A DNA stretch of 64,000 nt from Thiosocius sp963753845 (GTDB taxonomy: Bacteria; Pseudomonadota; Gammaproteobacteria; Chromatiales; Chromatiaceae). Where the stretch lies: NCBI GenBank assembly GCA_963753845.1, contig CAVWEI010000017.1:310001-374000 (forward strand), in the 5' to 3' direction. The position numbers and the translations under genes were made by a program. Below the pieces are notes generated by a model. It did no database searches and had not been told where the DNA came from. It saw only the letters and a program-made list of their open reading frames with translations. This document shows, piece after piece, positions 44,995-52,937 of this stretch (position 1 is its first letter; each line of letters begins with the position of its first letter).

Positions 44995-45732
44995 TTGTTC
45001 GAATCGATCTCTCTGCCTTTCTGGCTGTTCGGCGCATTCATTCTTTCTGTCGCTTACTTCGTGCGCGGGGTCGCCGGATTCGGATCCGGACTGATCGCCA
45101 TCCCCCTGCTTGCGCTGATGATGCCACTGTCGCTGGCCGTCCCGCTGGTGGTGTTCCTCGACTATGTCGCTTCGGCCAGTCATGGACTGAAGGATCGCGC
45201 GCAGATCCAGTGGGGACAGATACTCCCCCTGCTGCCGTTCACCGCCATCGGCGTGATCTCCGGCCTCTACCTGTTCAAGACCATCGATCCGGTGATGCTG
45301 GCACACGCGCTCGGCGTGTTCATCCTCGCGTATGCTGCCTACTCGCTGTTGATAAAGGACGGTGACGGGCGGGCCTCTTCCCTGTGGGCAGTGCCAACCG
45401 GATCACTTGGCGGCTTGGTCGGCACCCTGTTCGGGACTGGCGGCCCATTCTATGTCGTGTACCTGAAGCATCGGGGGCTGCCGAAGACCCAGTTCCGCGC
45501 GACCTTCGCGACCATCTTTCTGATGGATGGGGCAGGACGACTGACGGGCTATCTGGCCAGTGGCTATTTTGAACGCGACTGGCTGCTGCTGGCCGCTGCC
45601 TCACTGCCCCTGATGGCCATCGGCCTGTACCTCGGTGGTCATGTCCACACCAACATCAGCCAGAGGACATTCCAGGTGGCGGTCAGCCTGCTGCTGGTCA
45701 TCAGCGGCATCTCGTTGCTGTTGCGTCACTGA
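44995..45732 (+). CDS. TauE/SafE family sulfite/anion exporter
   Basis: The 245-residue membrane protein has about eight transmembrane segments in two related halves: the first half carries YFVRGVAGFGSGLIAIPLL, the second GSLGGLVGTLFGTGGPFYVVYL, both with the family Gly-rich signature. The start is a TTG at 44995; no better ATG lies upstream. A 25-base hairpin (44941-44965) stands before it. TauE/SafE members export sulfite, sulfoacetate or other anions; given the sulfur setting, sulfite or a sulfur anion is plausible. Confidence 0.88.
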   Translation: MFESISLPFWLFGAFILSVAYFVRGVAGFGSGLIAIPLLALMMPLSLAVPLVVFLDYVASASHGLKDRAQIQWGQILPLLPFTAIGVISGLYLFKTIDPVMLAHALGVFILAYAAYSLLIKDGDGRASSLWAVPTGSLGGLVGTLFGTGGPFYVVYLKHRGLPKTQFRATFATIFLMDGAGRLTGYLASGYFERDWLLLAAASLPLMAIGLYLGGHVHTNISQRTFQVAVSLLLVISGISLLLRH

Positions 45733-45815
45733 CGGCACTCTGCCGACCCCGCTGGGCCGGTCCGCAAACATCGGCCGATGCGCACCTTCGTCCGTTCAGG
45801 ACACTGTTTCCCAGG

Positions 45816-46067
45816 CTAACCCGCAAATTGCATGAAGGAATCGGAATTTCTGGGAAAACTGGCTAAGTAGCTTGGACTATCGCCAGAAGAGCCATAGCCG
45901 TAGCTATGGGTCGAGGGGGATCGTTCAAGATGCAACGCCAGGTTTTCCAGAAAACCGATTAGGACAAACTGTAACTCGTACTGCATGGGCCAGAATTAAT
46001 CCACATACGATTTCTGACGCGTTTGAAATGCGATATTGGGTCCGCCTTCATGCAATTTGCGGGCTAA
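45816..46067. mobile_element. 252-bp region bounded by 23-bp inverted repeats (possible non-autonomous element)
   Basis: CTAACCCGCAAATTGCATGAAGG (45816-45838; 23 bases, given here as CTAACCCGCAAATTG plus CATGAAGG) recurs inverted at 46045-46067 with two mismatches. Between them there is no credible gene; the 82-codon open frame at 45872 has no protein-like features. A second palindromic unit sits inside (45839-45960). The 441-base interval between the TauE gene and the next small gene (45733-46173) is filled mainly by this structure. Confidence 0.6.
45839..45960. repeat. Inner palindromic unit of 122 bp
   Basis: Left end AATCGG..TTTCTGGGAAAACTGGC and right end GCCAGGTTTTCCAGAAAACCGATT (split here as GCCAGGTTTTCC and AGAAAACCGATT) are imperfect inverted copies. 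The centre is CCATAGC-CGTA-GCTATGG at 45892-45909. A possible AGG triplet flanks both ends. Confidence 0.6.
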
Positions 46068-46173
46068 AGCACCCTCGATGCCGGGCGCTAACTGTGCTGA
46101 TAAGATTAAGCCCCCTGTAGCCGCCTTCCCCGCCTCCTGTCTCGAAGCGGCTGCGCATGATGGAGCCTGAAGC

Positions 46174-46416
46174 ATGTCGGACCGAGTCACCCGCAGACTG
46201 ATGATCACAGCGCTGATTGCAGTATTGCACCTGCCGCTGATCTACCAGGCGTCGTCTGTGTATTTGGGGCTTGCGCCCGGGCAAGATATCGCTGAGTTGG
46301 GCCCGGTCACGTTGTTCTCCCTGCTGTTGCTGTTCCTGCTCCCGCACGCTGCTCTTGCACTGTTCCGCATCGAATGGAATCCGGAGAGGGCGCGACTCGG
46401 CGAGTACGACTGCTAA
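46174..46416 (+). CDS. Small two-TM membrane protein of unknown function
   Basis: 80 residues with two hydrophobic segments (LMITALIAVLHLPLIYQA and VTLFSLLLLFLLPHAALALF) separated by a short loop. ATG 46174 is preceded by a weak GGAG. No family is recognised. The next gene, an exported Rap1a/Tai-like protein, lies 112 bases on in the same direction. Confidence 0.6.
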   Translation: MSDRVTRRLMITALIAVLHLPLIYQASSVYLGLAPGQDIAELGPVTLFSLLLLFLLPHAALALFRIEWNPERARLGEYDC

Positions 46417-46528
46417 CCGTCTATCCCCGACTGCACCCGTCCACTTTCGGTCCAATTTGCATGGCGCCATGAAGTGGCGTCACAATTCAGACGCTCGTTT
46501 CGCAATCGTCCAACAAGGGGCAAGAGAT

Positions 46529-46924
46529 ATGCGATCCTCTATTTTCGTCTTATGTGTCGCGCTCGGTTATTCACTTTCAACCTCCGCCTCGCCGGATACG
46601 GACGATGCCGACGTATTCTTCCCGCAACAGATGCGTGCGAAGGACCTGATGACGACCTGCGCCTCCAGTTCTCTGACCGCAACGGGAAGAACCCGACGCA
46701 GGTACTGTGATGGATTCGTGAGTGGTGTCGAGGAAGGCATGCGCCTGTTCCTACTCAGGCATTCGATCAACTCGGTGCCGGCTGTCTGTGTTCCCGCAGG
46801 CACCACATCGCGCGCATTGACTAACGCGTTCGTCAACTACGCCTCTGCGAAAGGCGTCAACCTGGAACAGCCCGCTGCGGCGGTCGTCATCGAGGCGTTG
46901 GAAAAGGCCTTTTCCTGCGCTTGA
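46529..46924 (+). CDS. Rap1a/Tai family immunity-like protein
   Basis: ATG 46529 follows AAGGGG and gives a 131-residue protein with signal peptide (MRSSIFVLCVALGYSLSTSA). The mature part fits the Rap1a/Tai pattern: four conserved cysteines in LMTTCASS, RRYCDGFVSGVEEGM, VCVPAGTTSRAL and the final AFSC, with VVIEALEKAF before the last. Members neutralise type VI amidase toxins, though many are orphans of unknown use. No cognate toxin or T6SS gene is nearby. Confidence 0.8.
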   Translation: MRSSIFVLCVALGYSLSTSASPDTDDADVFFPQQMRAKDLMTTCASSSLTATGRTRRRYCDGFVSGVEEGMRLFLLRHSINSVPAVCVPAGTTSRALTNAFVNYASAKGVNLEQPAAAVVIEALEKAFSCA

Positions 46925-46954
46925 GGCGTGTAAACCCTCTGCGCCACATGCCGG

Positions 46955-47758
46955 TCAGCATTCCGCCTTGATCAACAGCTTCGCGCTGGAACCCTTTGGT
47001 GGCGACTGTTTCTCACGCCGCAGTGACTCACCAGCCTCACCACCAAGACCGAGATCGAGTCCAAGGCCCAGTGGATCGGCGGCGGGCTGCCCCTGTGACC
47101 GGGCGGGTTCTCTGCCCAGTTCCATGGCTTTGACCTCCTCCGAGCCCAGGCCGAGCCCGAGACCCAGCGGGTCCGATTCTTTCGGCGCGCCCTGCCCCAC
47201 GGACGGGGCAGGTGCCGCGGTTTTTGGCACCAGCCCGGCGGCCGCCACATAGTCACCCTCGAAGAAACAAGACACGGCCTGGTACTGCGCCCGTTGCTTA
47301 GGGTCCATCTCGGCCACGCCGGCAGTCGCCGAGTCATTGAGATATGCCTGCCAGTAATTGAACCCGCCGAGCAATGCATAGGCGTCACGATCGACCAGTC
47401 GGAGCAACAGCGCCGCCTGGGCGGCATGCGCAGTGCCATTCGAATAGACGACAAGCTTGCTGCCAGGTGGCAACGCCGACAGAGAAGTGTCCGACATCAA
47501 GGCGGCCAGCGGCACATGGCGGGCACCGGGGATATGACCTTCTTGGTAATCGCCATCTTCTCGGATATCCACCAGTTCGAAGTCGCGCCGATCCTTGATG
47601 ATCCAGTCGGACAGTTCCGGGACCGTCACATGATCCTGCTCCGCCGCAATGGTCCTGGCCAGCGCCGCCGCGGTCCCGACCATGTCCACCTGCGGCTGCT
47701 CATTACAGCCTGCCAGCAAGCCGGCAATCAGGACGGCACTCCACTGCAGATTTCTCAT
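46955..47758 (-). CDS. Rhodanese-fold lipoprotein with Ser in place of the catalytic Cys
   Basis: The 267-residue protein has a lipobox LLAGC (Cys18), so it is membrane-anchored outside the cytoplasm. Residues about 45-140 are a rhodanese domain (ELVDIREDGDYQEGHIPGA...LGGFNYWQAY), but the active loop reads VVYSNGTAHA, with Ser106 where Cys would be; persulfide transfer by this loop is thus not expected. The C-terminal part carries two DPLGLGL-type repeats (196-205, 228-239) and a final Cys267. It is the last gene of the nine-gene redox cluster, 13 bases after the NrfD-type gene. Confidence 0.85.
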   Translation of the reverse strand: MRNLQWSAVLIAGLLAGCNEQPQVDMVGTAAALARTIAAEQDHVTVPELSDWIIKDRRDFELVDIREDGDYQEGHIPGARHVPLAALMSDTSLSALPPGSKLVVYSNGTAHAAQAALLLRLVDRDAYALLGGFNYWQAYLNDSATAGVAEMDPKQRAQYQAVSCFFEGDYVAAAGLVPKTAAPAPSVGQGAPKESDPLGLGLGLGSEEVKAMELGREPARSQGQPAADPLGLGLDLGLGGEAGESLRREKQSPPKGSSAKLLIKAEC

Positions 47759-47771
47759 CCGTTGTTCCTCT

Positions 47772-48767
47772 TCACTGCATCAGCCTCTGCAACAATTGCG
47801 GGTCGAACTGGGCGGCATAGTCCGTCCAGGTGCTCACTTGGCCAATTTCAACCATCAGGTAGCGCAACATGAACCCCCCGTAAACCACCAGGACGCAGGC
47901 GAGCAGGGCGAAACTCCGATTACCGCGCAGTCCGATCACTTCGAAAACAACGGGGACCAGCAGACCGGGCAGCATGAACCACAACCAGAAGGGCACGGTA
48001 TATGGGCCGCCGGTGACCAGGTGCAATGCGTCCAGCTGGTGGGCCGGCCCGGTTGCGAGATTGATCAGGAACAGGCCGATCAGTATCAACTCGACGGCGA
48101 TGAGCCCCATGTCCGTGAGCTCGAAGAAATGCCGCTCCGGTGTCTTCACGCCGGCCAGAATCGGCAGTACCGCCGCAGTGGACAGGCCCGAGACCAGGAA
48201 CAATGGGCCCAGGGCCGCGGAGTTCCAGAACGGCCGGGCACTGAACGCACTGAGCAGTACGCCGGTGTAGATCCCCAGACCTACCGCAAGCGGGATCACC
48301 ATCCAGGCGATCGCGCGGCGACGGTTTTCGCACAGATCGAGGATCGGGGCGGCCAGCGGGACATGCCCTAGCAACCGCGCCAGCTTCGGATAGCCGGTGC
48401 GCAGCGTGGAGAGTGTCTGCAAGATCATGAGCGGATAGATCAACACCAGGACCCAGGCGCCCCAGGACATAGGCGAGCTCGGCTCGAAACTCGTGTAGAA
48501 GCGGAATACGTGGACTTTGTATTCAAGATCCAGGAACAGCGTGGTCATGCCCAACGAAAGGACGACCGGCGCCCAAAGGGCGAAGCGATTGTGGGCGAAT
48601 GTCAGCATGGACTCCCTGCGGGCCAGTACGGCCCAGGCAGAGAACAGCATGATTCCGGCCGCCATCCCTCCCATGAAGAGATAGAACGATATCTCCCAGG
48701 TCCAGATCCCCAGCGACGGGTCGACCTTGGCGTTGTGACGCGCGGTTACCAGGACTTCCTCGATCAT
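47772..48767 (-). CDS. NrfD/PsrC-type membrane subunit of the molybdoenzyme
   Basis: The 331-residue polytopic protein starts at ATG 48767 (MIEEVLVTARHNAKVDPSLG), 10 bases after the Fe-S gene. About eight membrane segments are visible (for example EISFYLFMGGMAAGIMLFSA, VLVLIYPLMILQTL, IAWMVIPLAVGLGIYTGVLL). It is the PsrC/NrfD class that binds quinone in polysulfide and tetrathionate reductases. With the two preceding genes it makes a Psr/Phs/Ttr-like ABC trio. Confidence 0.9.
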   Translation of the reverse strand: MIEEVLVTARHNAKVDPSLGIWTWEISFYLFMGGMAAGIMLFSAWAVLARRESMLTFAHNRFALWAPVVLSLGMTTLFLDLEYKVHVFRFYTSFEPSSPMSWGAWVLVLIYPLMILQTLSTLRTGYPKLARLLGHVPLAAPILDLCENRRRAIAWMVIPLAVGLGIYTGVLLSAFSARPFWNSAALGPLFLVSGLSTAAVLPILAGVKTPERHFFELTDMGLIAVELILIGLFLINLATGPAHQLDALHLVTGGPYTVPFWLWFMLPGLLVPVVFEVIGLRGNRSFALLACVLVVYGGFMLRYLMVEIGQVSTWTDYAAQFDPQLLQRLMQ

Positions 48768-48777
48768 CCTCCGTACC

Positions 48778-49320
48778 TCACAGCAGGTAATACACGTGGG
48801 GCCGGTTGCCTGTCTCCGGCAGCAGTGTCTTGTGACGGCGTTCGCGCAACAGTCGGCTGACCATACTGTCGCGGTCGTCCAGATTACCGAAATACATGCA
48901 ACGGGTCGGGCAGCTGGAGACACAGGCGGGGTCGAGCCCCTGATCGACACGGTGATGACAGAAGGTGCACTTGTCCACGTACCCCTCGGGACGCATGATC
49001 AGCCGCGCATCATAGGGACACGCCGCGATACATGCCTTGCAGCCGGTGCACTTCTCCTCGGCCACCAGCACGATATTGCTGTCCTTCCAGTAGTGACTCG
49101 CACCGGTCGGGCAGCTGGTGACACAGGTGGCGTGACCACAATGGTTGCAACGCTCGGAACGGAATTCTGTTTCGAGGTTCGGATACTCACCTCGGGTTGC
49201 CTCCACCACCCAGTCGCGGTTCAGGCCGGCGGGGACCTTGTTCTCGTTCTTGCAGGCCACGACACAGTCACCGCAGCCGATGCAAGTGCGCGTGTCGATG
49301 ACCATGGCAAAGGTCGTCAT
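48778..49320 (-). CDS. Four-cluster Fe-S subunit (PsrB/PhsB/TtrB type)
   Basis: The 180-residue protein has sixteen cysteines in four motifs (CIGCGDCVVAC, CNHCGHATCVTSC, CTGCKACIAAC, CTFC...ACVSSC), so four [4Fe-4S] clusters. It has no export signal; in this family it travels through Tat with the signal-bearing catalytic subunit. It begins one base after the molybdoenzyme stop. Its task is to pass electrons between the molybdenum site and the NrfD-type subunit. Confidence 0.93.
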   Translation of the reverse strand: MTTFAMVIDTRTCIGCGDCVVACKNENKVPAGLNRDWVVEATRGEYPNLETEFRSERCNHCGHATCVTSCPTGASHYWKDSNIVLVAEEKCTGCKACIAACPYDARLIMRPEGYVDKCTFCHHRVDQGLDPACVSSCPTRCMYFGNLDDRDSMVSRLLRERRHKTLLPETGNRPHVYYLL

Positions 49321-49321
49321 A

Positions 49322-51511
49322 TCAGCTCACCTCGCCCGCTTTGACCAGGGTGACGAAACTCGCCCGCATGCCGGTGCTGCCCGCCACGGGGTCCAGCTTG
49401 ACGTTGTGCATCAGGTCCGCATCGTCCGCACCGACTCCGACAGCCAGGCGCTGTCGCTTGTCGGTATGCCCGAAGCCATGGACCATGAACACCGAGTCAG
49501 GACGGATACGCTGGGTGACACGTACCCGCACAAGGTTGCTGCGCGTGCCCTCCGGATTCTCGAGCTGTACATAGTCGCCAGTGGCCACATCGAGACGGGC
49601 CGCTGCCGTGGGATGTACCCAGATGGTGTTTTCCGGCATCAGCTCGAACAACTGGGGATTGTTGATGGTGCGCCCAAAGGTATGCGCCGGGGCACGGCCG
49701 TAGTTCAGGTGATAAAAACCTCGCGGCGGACGATCCGGTGTTCCGTACCGCGGCATTGGATCCTGCCCGACCTCCGCCAGGGTATTCGAGTAAAGCTCGA
49801 TCTTGCCGCTCGGTGTCTTGAATTTTACCGGCCTGTCCTCATCGAGATAGACGGCAGTCTTGCGCGGGAAGGCCTTCACACCCAGTGTCTGCATCTCGGC
49901 GAGCGAAGACCCGACCTGTCGCAACTGCCAGTCGAGCACCTCACTGTAGTCCTTCCAGGGGAAATACTCTGCAAGGTCCAGTCTTTCCGCGATGCCCTTG
50001 GCGATCCACCAGGCGGGCCTGGTCTGATGGCTCGGCTCGAAGGCCGGCATGCGCAATGCCAGGGTGGGCGTGCGTTCCGGCTTGTTGCGCAGATCGTCAT
50101 AGCGTTCGAGGTAGGTGCACTCGGGCAGCACCACGTCGGCATAACCGGTGATCTCCGCCGGCATCGTGTCCACAACCACCATCAGGTCCAGGGATTGGGC
50201 CGCGGCCGCGATCTGTTGGCGTGAACCGGGCAAGGTCATGGGCAGGTTGGTCGCATAGACGAACCAGCCCTTGAAATGGGCATCTTCGCCGATCGAATGC
50301 TCGAGCAGCTTGTTGCTGATCCCGGTACCCACCAGCGGGTACTCGCCCTGCACCACGGCCTTCCAGTCGCCGGCCGGTTTGGGCGGCTTGGGCGCAGGAT
50401 ACTCGGGCAGATCGACCTTCTCCTGGTTGTAGAATCCCCCCGGCCGACCCCAGGACCCCAGCAAGGCATTCAGGATAGCGATAGCCCGACAACGTTGGGT
50501 GTCGTCGCCGTACCAGGTGGTGTGCCGACCGGGATGGACCAGCGTCGCCGGCGCCGCGGCGGCCATGGCACGTGCAGTCGCGCGAATGTCGTAAGGGTCA
50601 AGCCCGGTCTCCAGATAGGCCCATTCGGGATTGAACGGCCGCACGTGTTCTGCCAGCTGGTCGAACCCTGTGCAGTGCCGGGTCACATAGTCACGGTCGT
50701 AGAGGTCTTCATTGATCAGTACGTTCATCCAGGCAAGCAGCAGCGCAAGGTCGGTTCCAGGCTTGATCGGCAGCCAGTACCTGGACTTGGATGCTGCAAC
50801 CGAAAACCTCGGATCCACGGTGATCAGCGTCGCATCCTTGTCGATCGCCTGGATCAGGGTCTGTACCTGGCCGTTGTGCAGATTCTCGCCGATGTGCGAA
50901 CCGATCAGCACGATGCAGCGCGAATGGGCCATGTCCGTGCGGTCCGGTGAGCCAACGCCCTCGCCATAGGTAAGCGCAAAGGCGGTCGCCCGGGGACCAC
51001 GACACTGCGCAAACGAGGGATGGGCGTAGGCATGTGAACCGAAGGCCTGGAGCATCCGCTGCAAATGATCACCGCCACCGCCATGCGAGAACAAGGCAAT
51101 GCGATCCCTGCCGTGCATTTCTCCGATGACCTCCATCTTGCGCGCGATATGATCGAAGGCCTCTTCCCAGGAAACCGGCTCGAAGCGCTGATCGGTACCT
51201 TCGCCGACCCTGAGCAGGGGCTGGCGGAGCCGATCGGGATCGATATAGGCGCCGATACCGCCGGTGCCGCGGGTGCACAGGCGTCCCTCGCAATGCGGAT
51301 CATCCGGATTGCCGACCACTTTCCAGGGCTTACCGTCTTCCTGGTAAAGGGTCCCGGCACACTGCCAGAAACACATGTTGCAGACCGTGGGACTGCTGGT
51401 CACCGTGCCGGTCCCCGGAAGTGGCCGGGTCGAACAACCACCGAGCAATGTCGGCACGACGCCGGCCGCGCCGAGCGCACCGGAGATCTTCAGGAACTGG
51501 CGTCGATTCAT
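49322..51511 (-). CDS. Molybdopterin oxidoreductase, PsrA/PhsA-like catalytic subunit (Tat-exported)
   Basis: The 729-residue protein opens with Tat signal NRRQFLK and a lipobox-like LLGGC (Cys26), so it is exported and may be lipid-anchored. A [4Fe-4S] site is formed by C44, C47, C51 and C79; C170 (SFAQCRGPR) is the probable Mo ligand, as in polysulfide reductase. MGD-binding stretches (HPGRHTTWYGDDTQRCRAI in parts; INNPQLFELMPENTIWVHP in parts) are present. The family includes polysulfide, thiosulfate, tetrathionate, sulfite and arsenate enzymes; sequence alone does not choose, but neighbouring rhodaneses favour a sulfur substrate. The direction (reduction or oxidation) is open. Confidence 0.9.
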   Translation of the reverse strand: MNRRQFLKISGALGAAGVVPTLLGGCSTRPLPGTGTVTSSPTVCNMCFWQCAGTLYQEDGKPWKVVGNPDDPHCEGRLCTRGTGGIGAYIDPDRLRQPLLRVGEGTDQRFEPVSWEEAFDHIARKMEVIGEMHGRDRIALFSHGGGGDHLQRMLQAFGSHAYAHPSFAQCRGPRATAFALTYGEGVGSPDRTDMAHSRCIVLIGSHIGENLHNGQVQTLIQAIDKDATLITVDPRFSVAASKSRYWLPIKPGTDLALLLAWMNVLINEDLYDRDYVTRHCTGFDQLAEHVRPFNPEWAYLETGLDPYDIRATARAMAAAAPATLVHPGRHTTWYGDDTQRCRAIAILNALLGSWGRPGGFYNQEKVDLPEYPAPKPPKPAGDWKAVVQGEYPLVGTGISNKLLEHSIGEDAHFKGWFVYATNLPMTLPGSRQQIAAAAQSLDLMVVVDTMPAEITGYADVVLPECTYLERYDDLRNKPERTPTLALRMPAFEPSHQTRPAWWIAKGIAERLDLAEYFPWKDYSEVLDWQLRQVGSSLAEMQTLGVKAFPRKTAVYLDEDRPVKFKTPSGKIELYSNTLAEVGQDPMPRYGTPDRPPRGFYHLNYGRAPAHTFGRTINNPQLFELMPENTIWVHPTAAARLDVATGDYVQLENPEGTRSNLVRVRVTQRIRPDSVFMVHGFGHTDKRQRLAVGVGADDADLMHNVKLDPVAGSTGMRASFVTLVKAGEVS

Positions 51512-51514
51512 GAT

Positions 51515-52816
51515 CTAAAGCTTGTAGCTGCCGTCCTTGCCGATATCCACCGTCTCGTTCAGATATCGGTTCTTGATGCCCATACCGCTCAGGGTCTGGT
51601 GCGCCATCTCGGCACGGATGCCGTTGGCGCAGTAGATCAGCACCTCTTTGTCCCCGGGCAGGTCACCGGCCATGTCCTCGAGCTTGTCCAGGGGTATATG
51701 TCTCGCCCCTGCGATCATGCCCGCGGAAACCTCCTCTCCAGTGCGTACATCAATGATCAACACGCCCTCGCCCGACTTCTCGCGCTCAACGAACTCCGCC
51801 GGGGCAATGGCGCCCGGAGCGAGTTTCTTTTCATAAACGATCTGTGTGGCCGCAGCGCCATCGGCAGTGGGAAGCCCTGCGGACTGCCACCCCGTGAAGC
51901 CATCCCTGAGCACCGTGGCGTTGTTGTAACCCCAGCTGCGCAGCTCCTTGTAAGCCAACAGCGCCTCTCTCGAGACATGGCTGGCGGCATAGATGATCAC
52001 AGGCGCGCGCATATCGGACACACCCGGCAACTGGGCAACCCTCTGCTGGGCGATAAACTGCTGGGTCATCGCCTGAAGTTCCTCGGTGGGGATGGCCACG
52101 GCGCCCTCGATATGTGACTGGCTGCTCTGCGCCTTGCTGCGAACATCGAGCACGACGTGCTGCGGATCCAGGTTCTTGGACAGCCAGGCGGCATCTGCGT
52201 GCACCGGCAACTTGGCCTTCTTCCAGCCGGGCAGGCCGGCCTGGAAGCCCTTGAGATTGCTGTAACCCGCCTCCTGTGCCTTCTTGATCGCGACACCGGT
52301 GAAGGGGCAGGTGGGGCCACCACAATAGAACACCAGCAACGCATCCTTGTCGGACGGCAGCTTGCTGAGGAAGTCCTTGTCCTTCGGAAAAGCCGATGCC
52401 GCACCGGGCACGTGGGCTGCACCGAAACGCTTGCCTGGACGCGCGTCGTACAGTTGGTAGGACCCACCCCCGGTCATGATTGCCAGGAGTTCCTTTACAT
52501 CGATTTCCATGCCGGGCGGAAGGCCGAATACGATCTTCCTGATGCTGCCGGCCGGCTGCCCCGGCTCCCGCTGCACCTCGACGAGATCGGGAGGGCCGAG
52601 ATCCTTCAGTCCTGAGGCACCCTCATAGCGGGTGTCGGCATCGGTACGCACGACGACCTTGCTGCTGCCGGCGCCCTCGCCCTCGCCCTCCCCCTTAACG
52701 TCCAGCTGGATGGTGCCGGCCTGCATGGAGATCTCGGCGATACGCCCTTTGACGGTCTCTGCCTGCAGCGCGCCGGTCAGCGCGATCAGGGAAAACATCA
52801 GGATTAGCCTTTTCAT
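51515..52816 (-). CDS. Exported protein with three rhodanese domains
   Basis: 433 residues with signal peptide (MKRLILMFSLIALTGALQA), a beta-rich N-domain with a KGEGEGEG stretch, and three rhodanese folds: about 105-205 with active Cys165 (FYCGGPTC), about 206-317 lacking the Cys (IYAASHVS), and about 335-425 with Cys396 (IYCANGIRAE). It is probably a periplasmic sulfane-sulfur carrier or sulfurtransferase. It lies 3 bases before the molybdoenzyme start, so it is likely to serve it, and 121 bases after the upstream NrfD-type gene. Confidence 0.88.
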   Translation of the reverse strand: MKRLILMFSLIALTGALQAETVKGRIAEISMQAGTIQLDVKGEGEGEGAGSSKVVVRTDADTRYEGASGLKDLGPPDLVEVQREPGQPAGSIRKIVFGLPPGMEIDVKELLAIMTGGGSYQLYDARPGKRFGAAHVPGAASAFPKDKDFLSKLPSDKDALLVFYCGGPTCPFTGVAIKKAQEAGYSNLKGFQAGLPGWKKAKLPVHADAAWLSKNLDPQHVVLDVRSKAQSSQSHIEGAVAIPTEELQAMTQQFIAQQRVAQLPGVSDMRAPVIIYAASHVSREALLAYKELRSWGYNNATVLRDGFTGWQSAGLPTADGAAATQIVYEKKLAPGAIAPAEFVEREKSGEGVLIIDVRTGEEVSAGMIAGARHIPLDKLEDMAGDLPGDKEVLIYCANGIRAEMAHQTLSGMGIKNRYLNETVDIGKDGSYKL

Positions 52817-52937
52817 ATCAGCCTCCTCGAGTTTACTGCTTGTGTGAATGGTTCAATTCGGGACGACAGATTGCCCGAACCATGCCTCCGGTTCGCGTAC
52901 ACAAGGGGAGGGAACCGACCACCATGAAGATGACGTG

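Noticed and set aside
45872..46120. 82-codon plus frame inside the nested repeat element
   Set aside because: No protein-like features, no ribosome site, and it crosses repeat arms.
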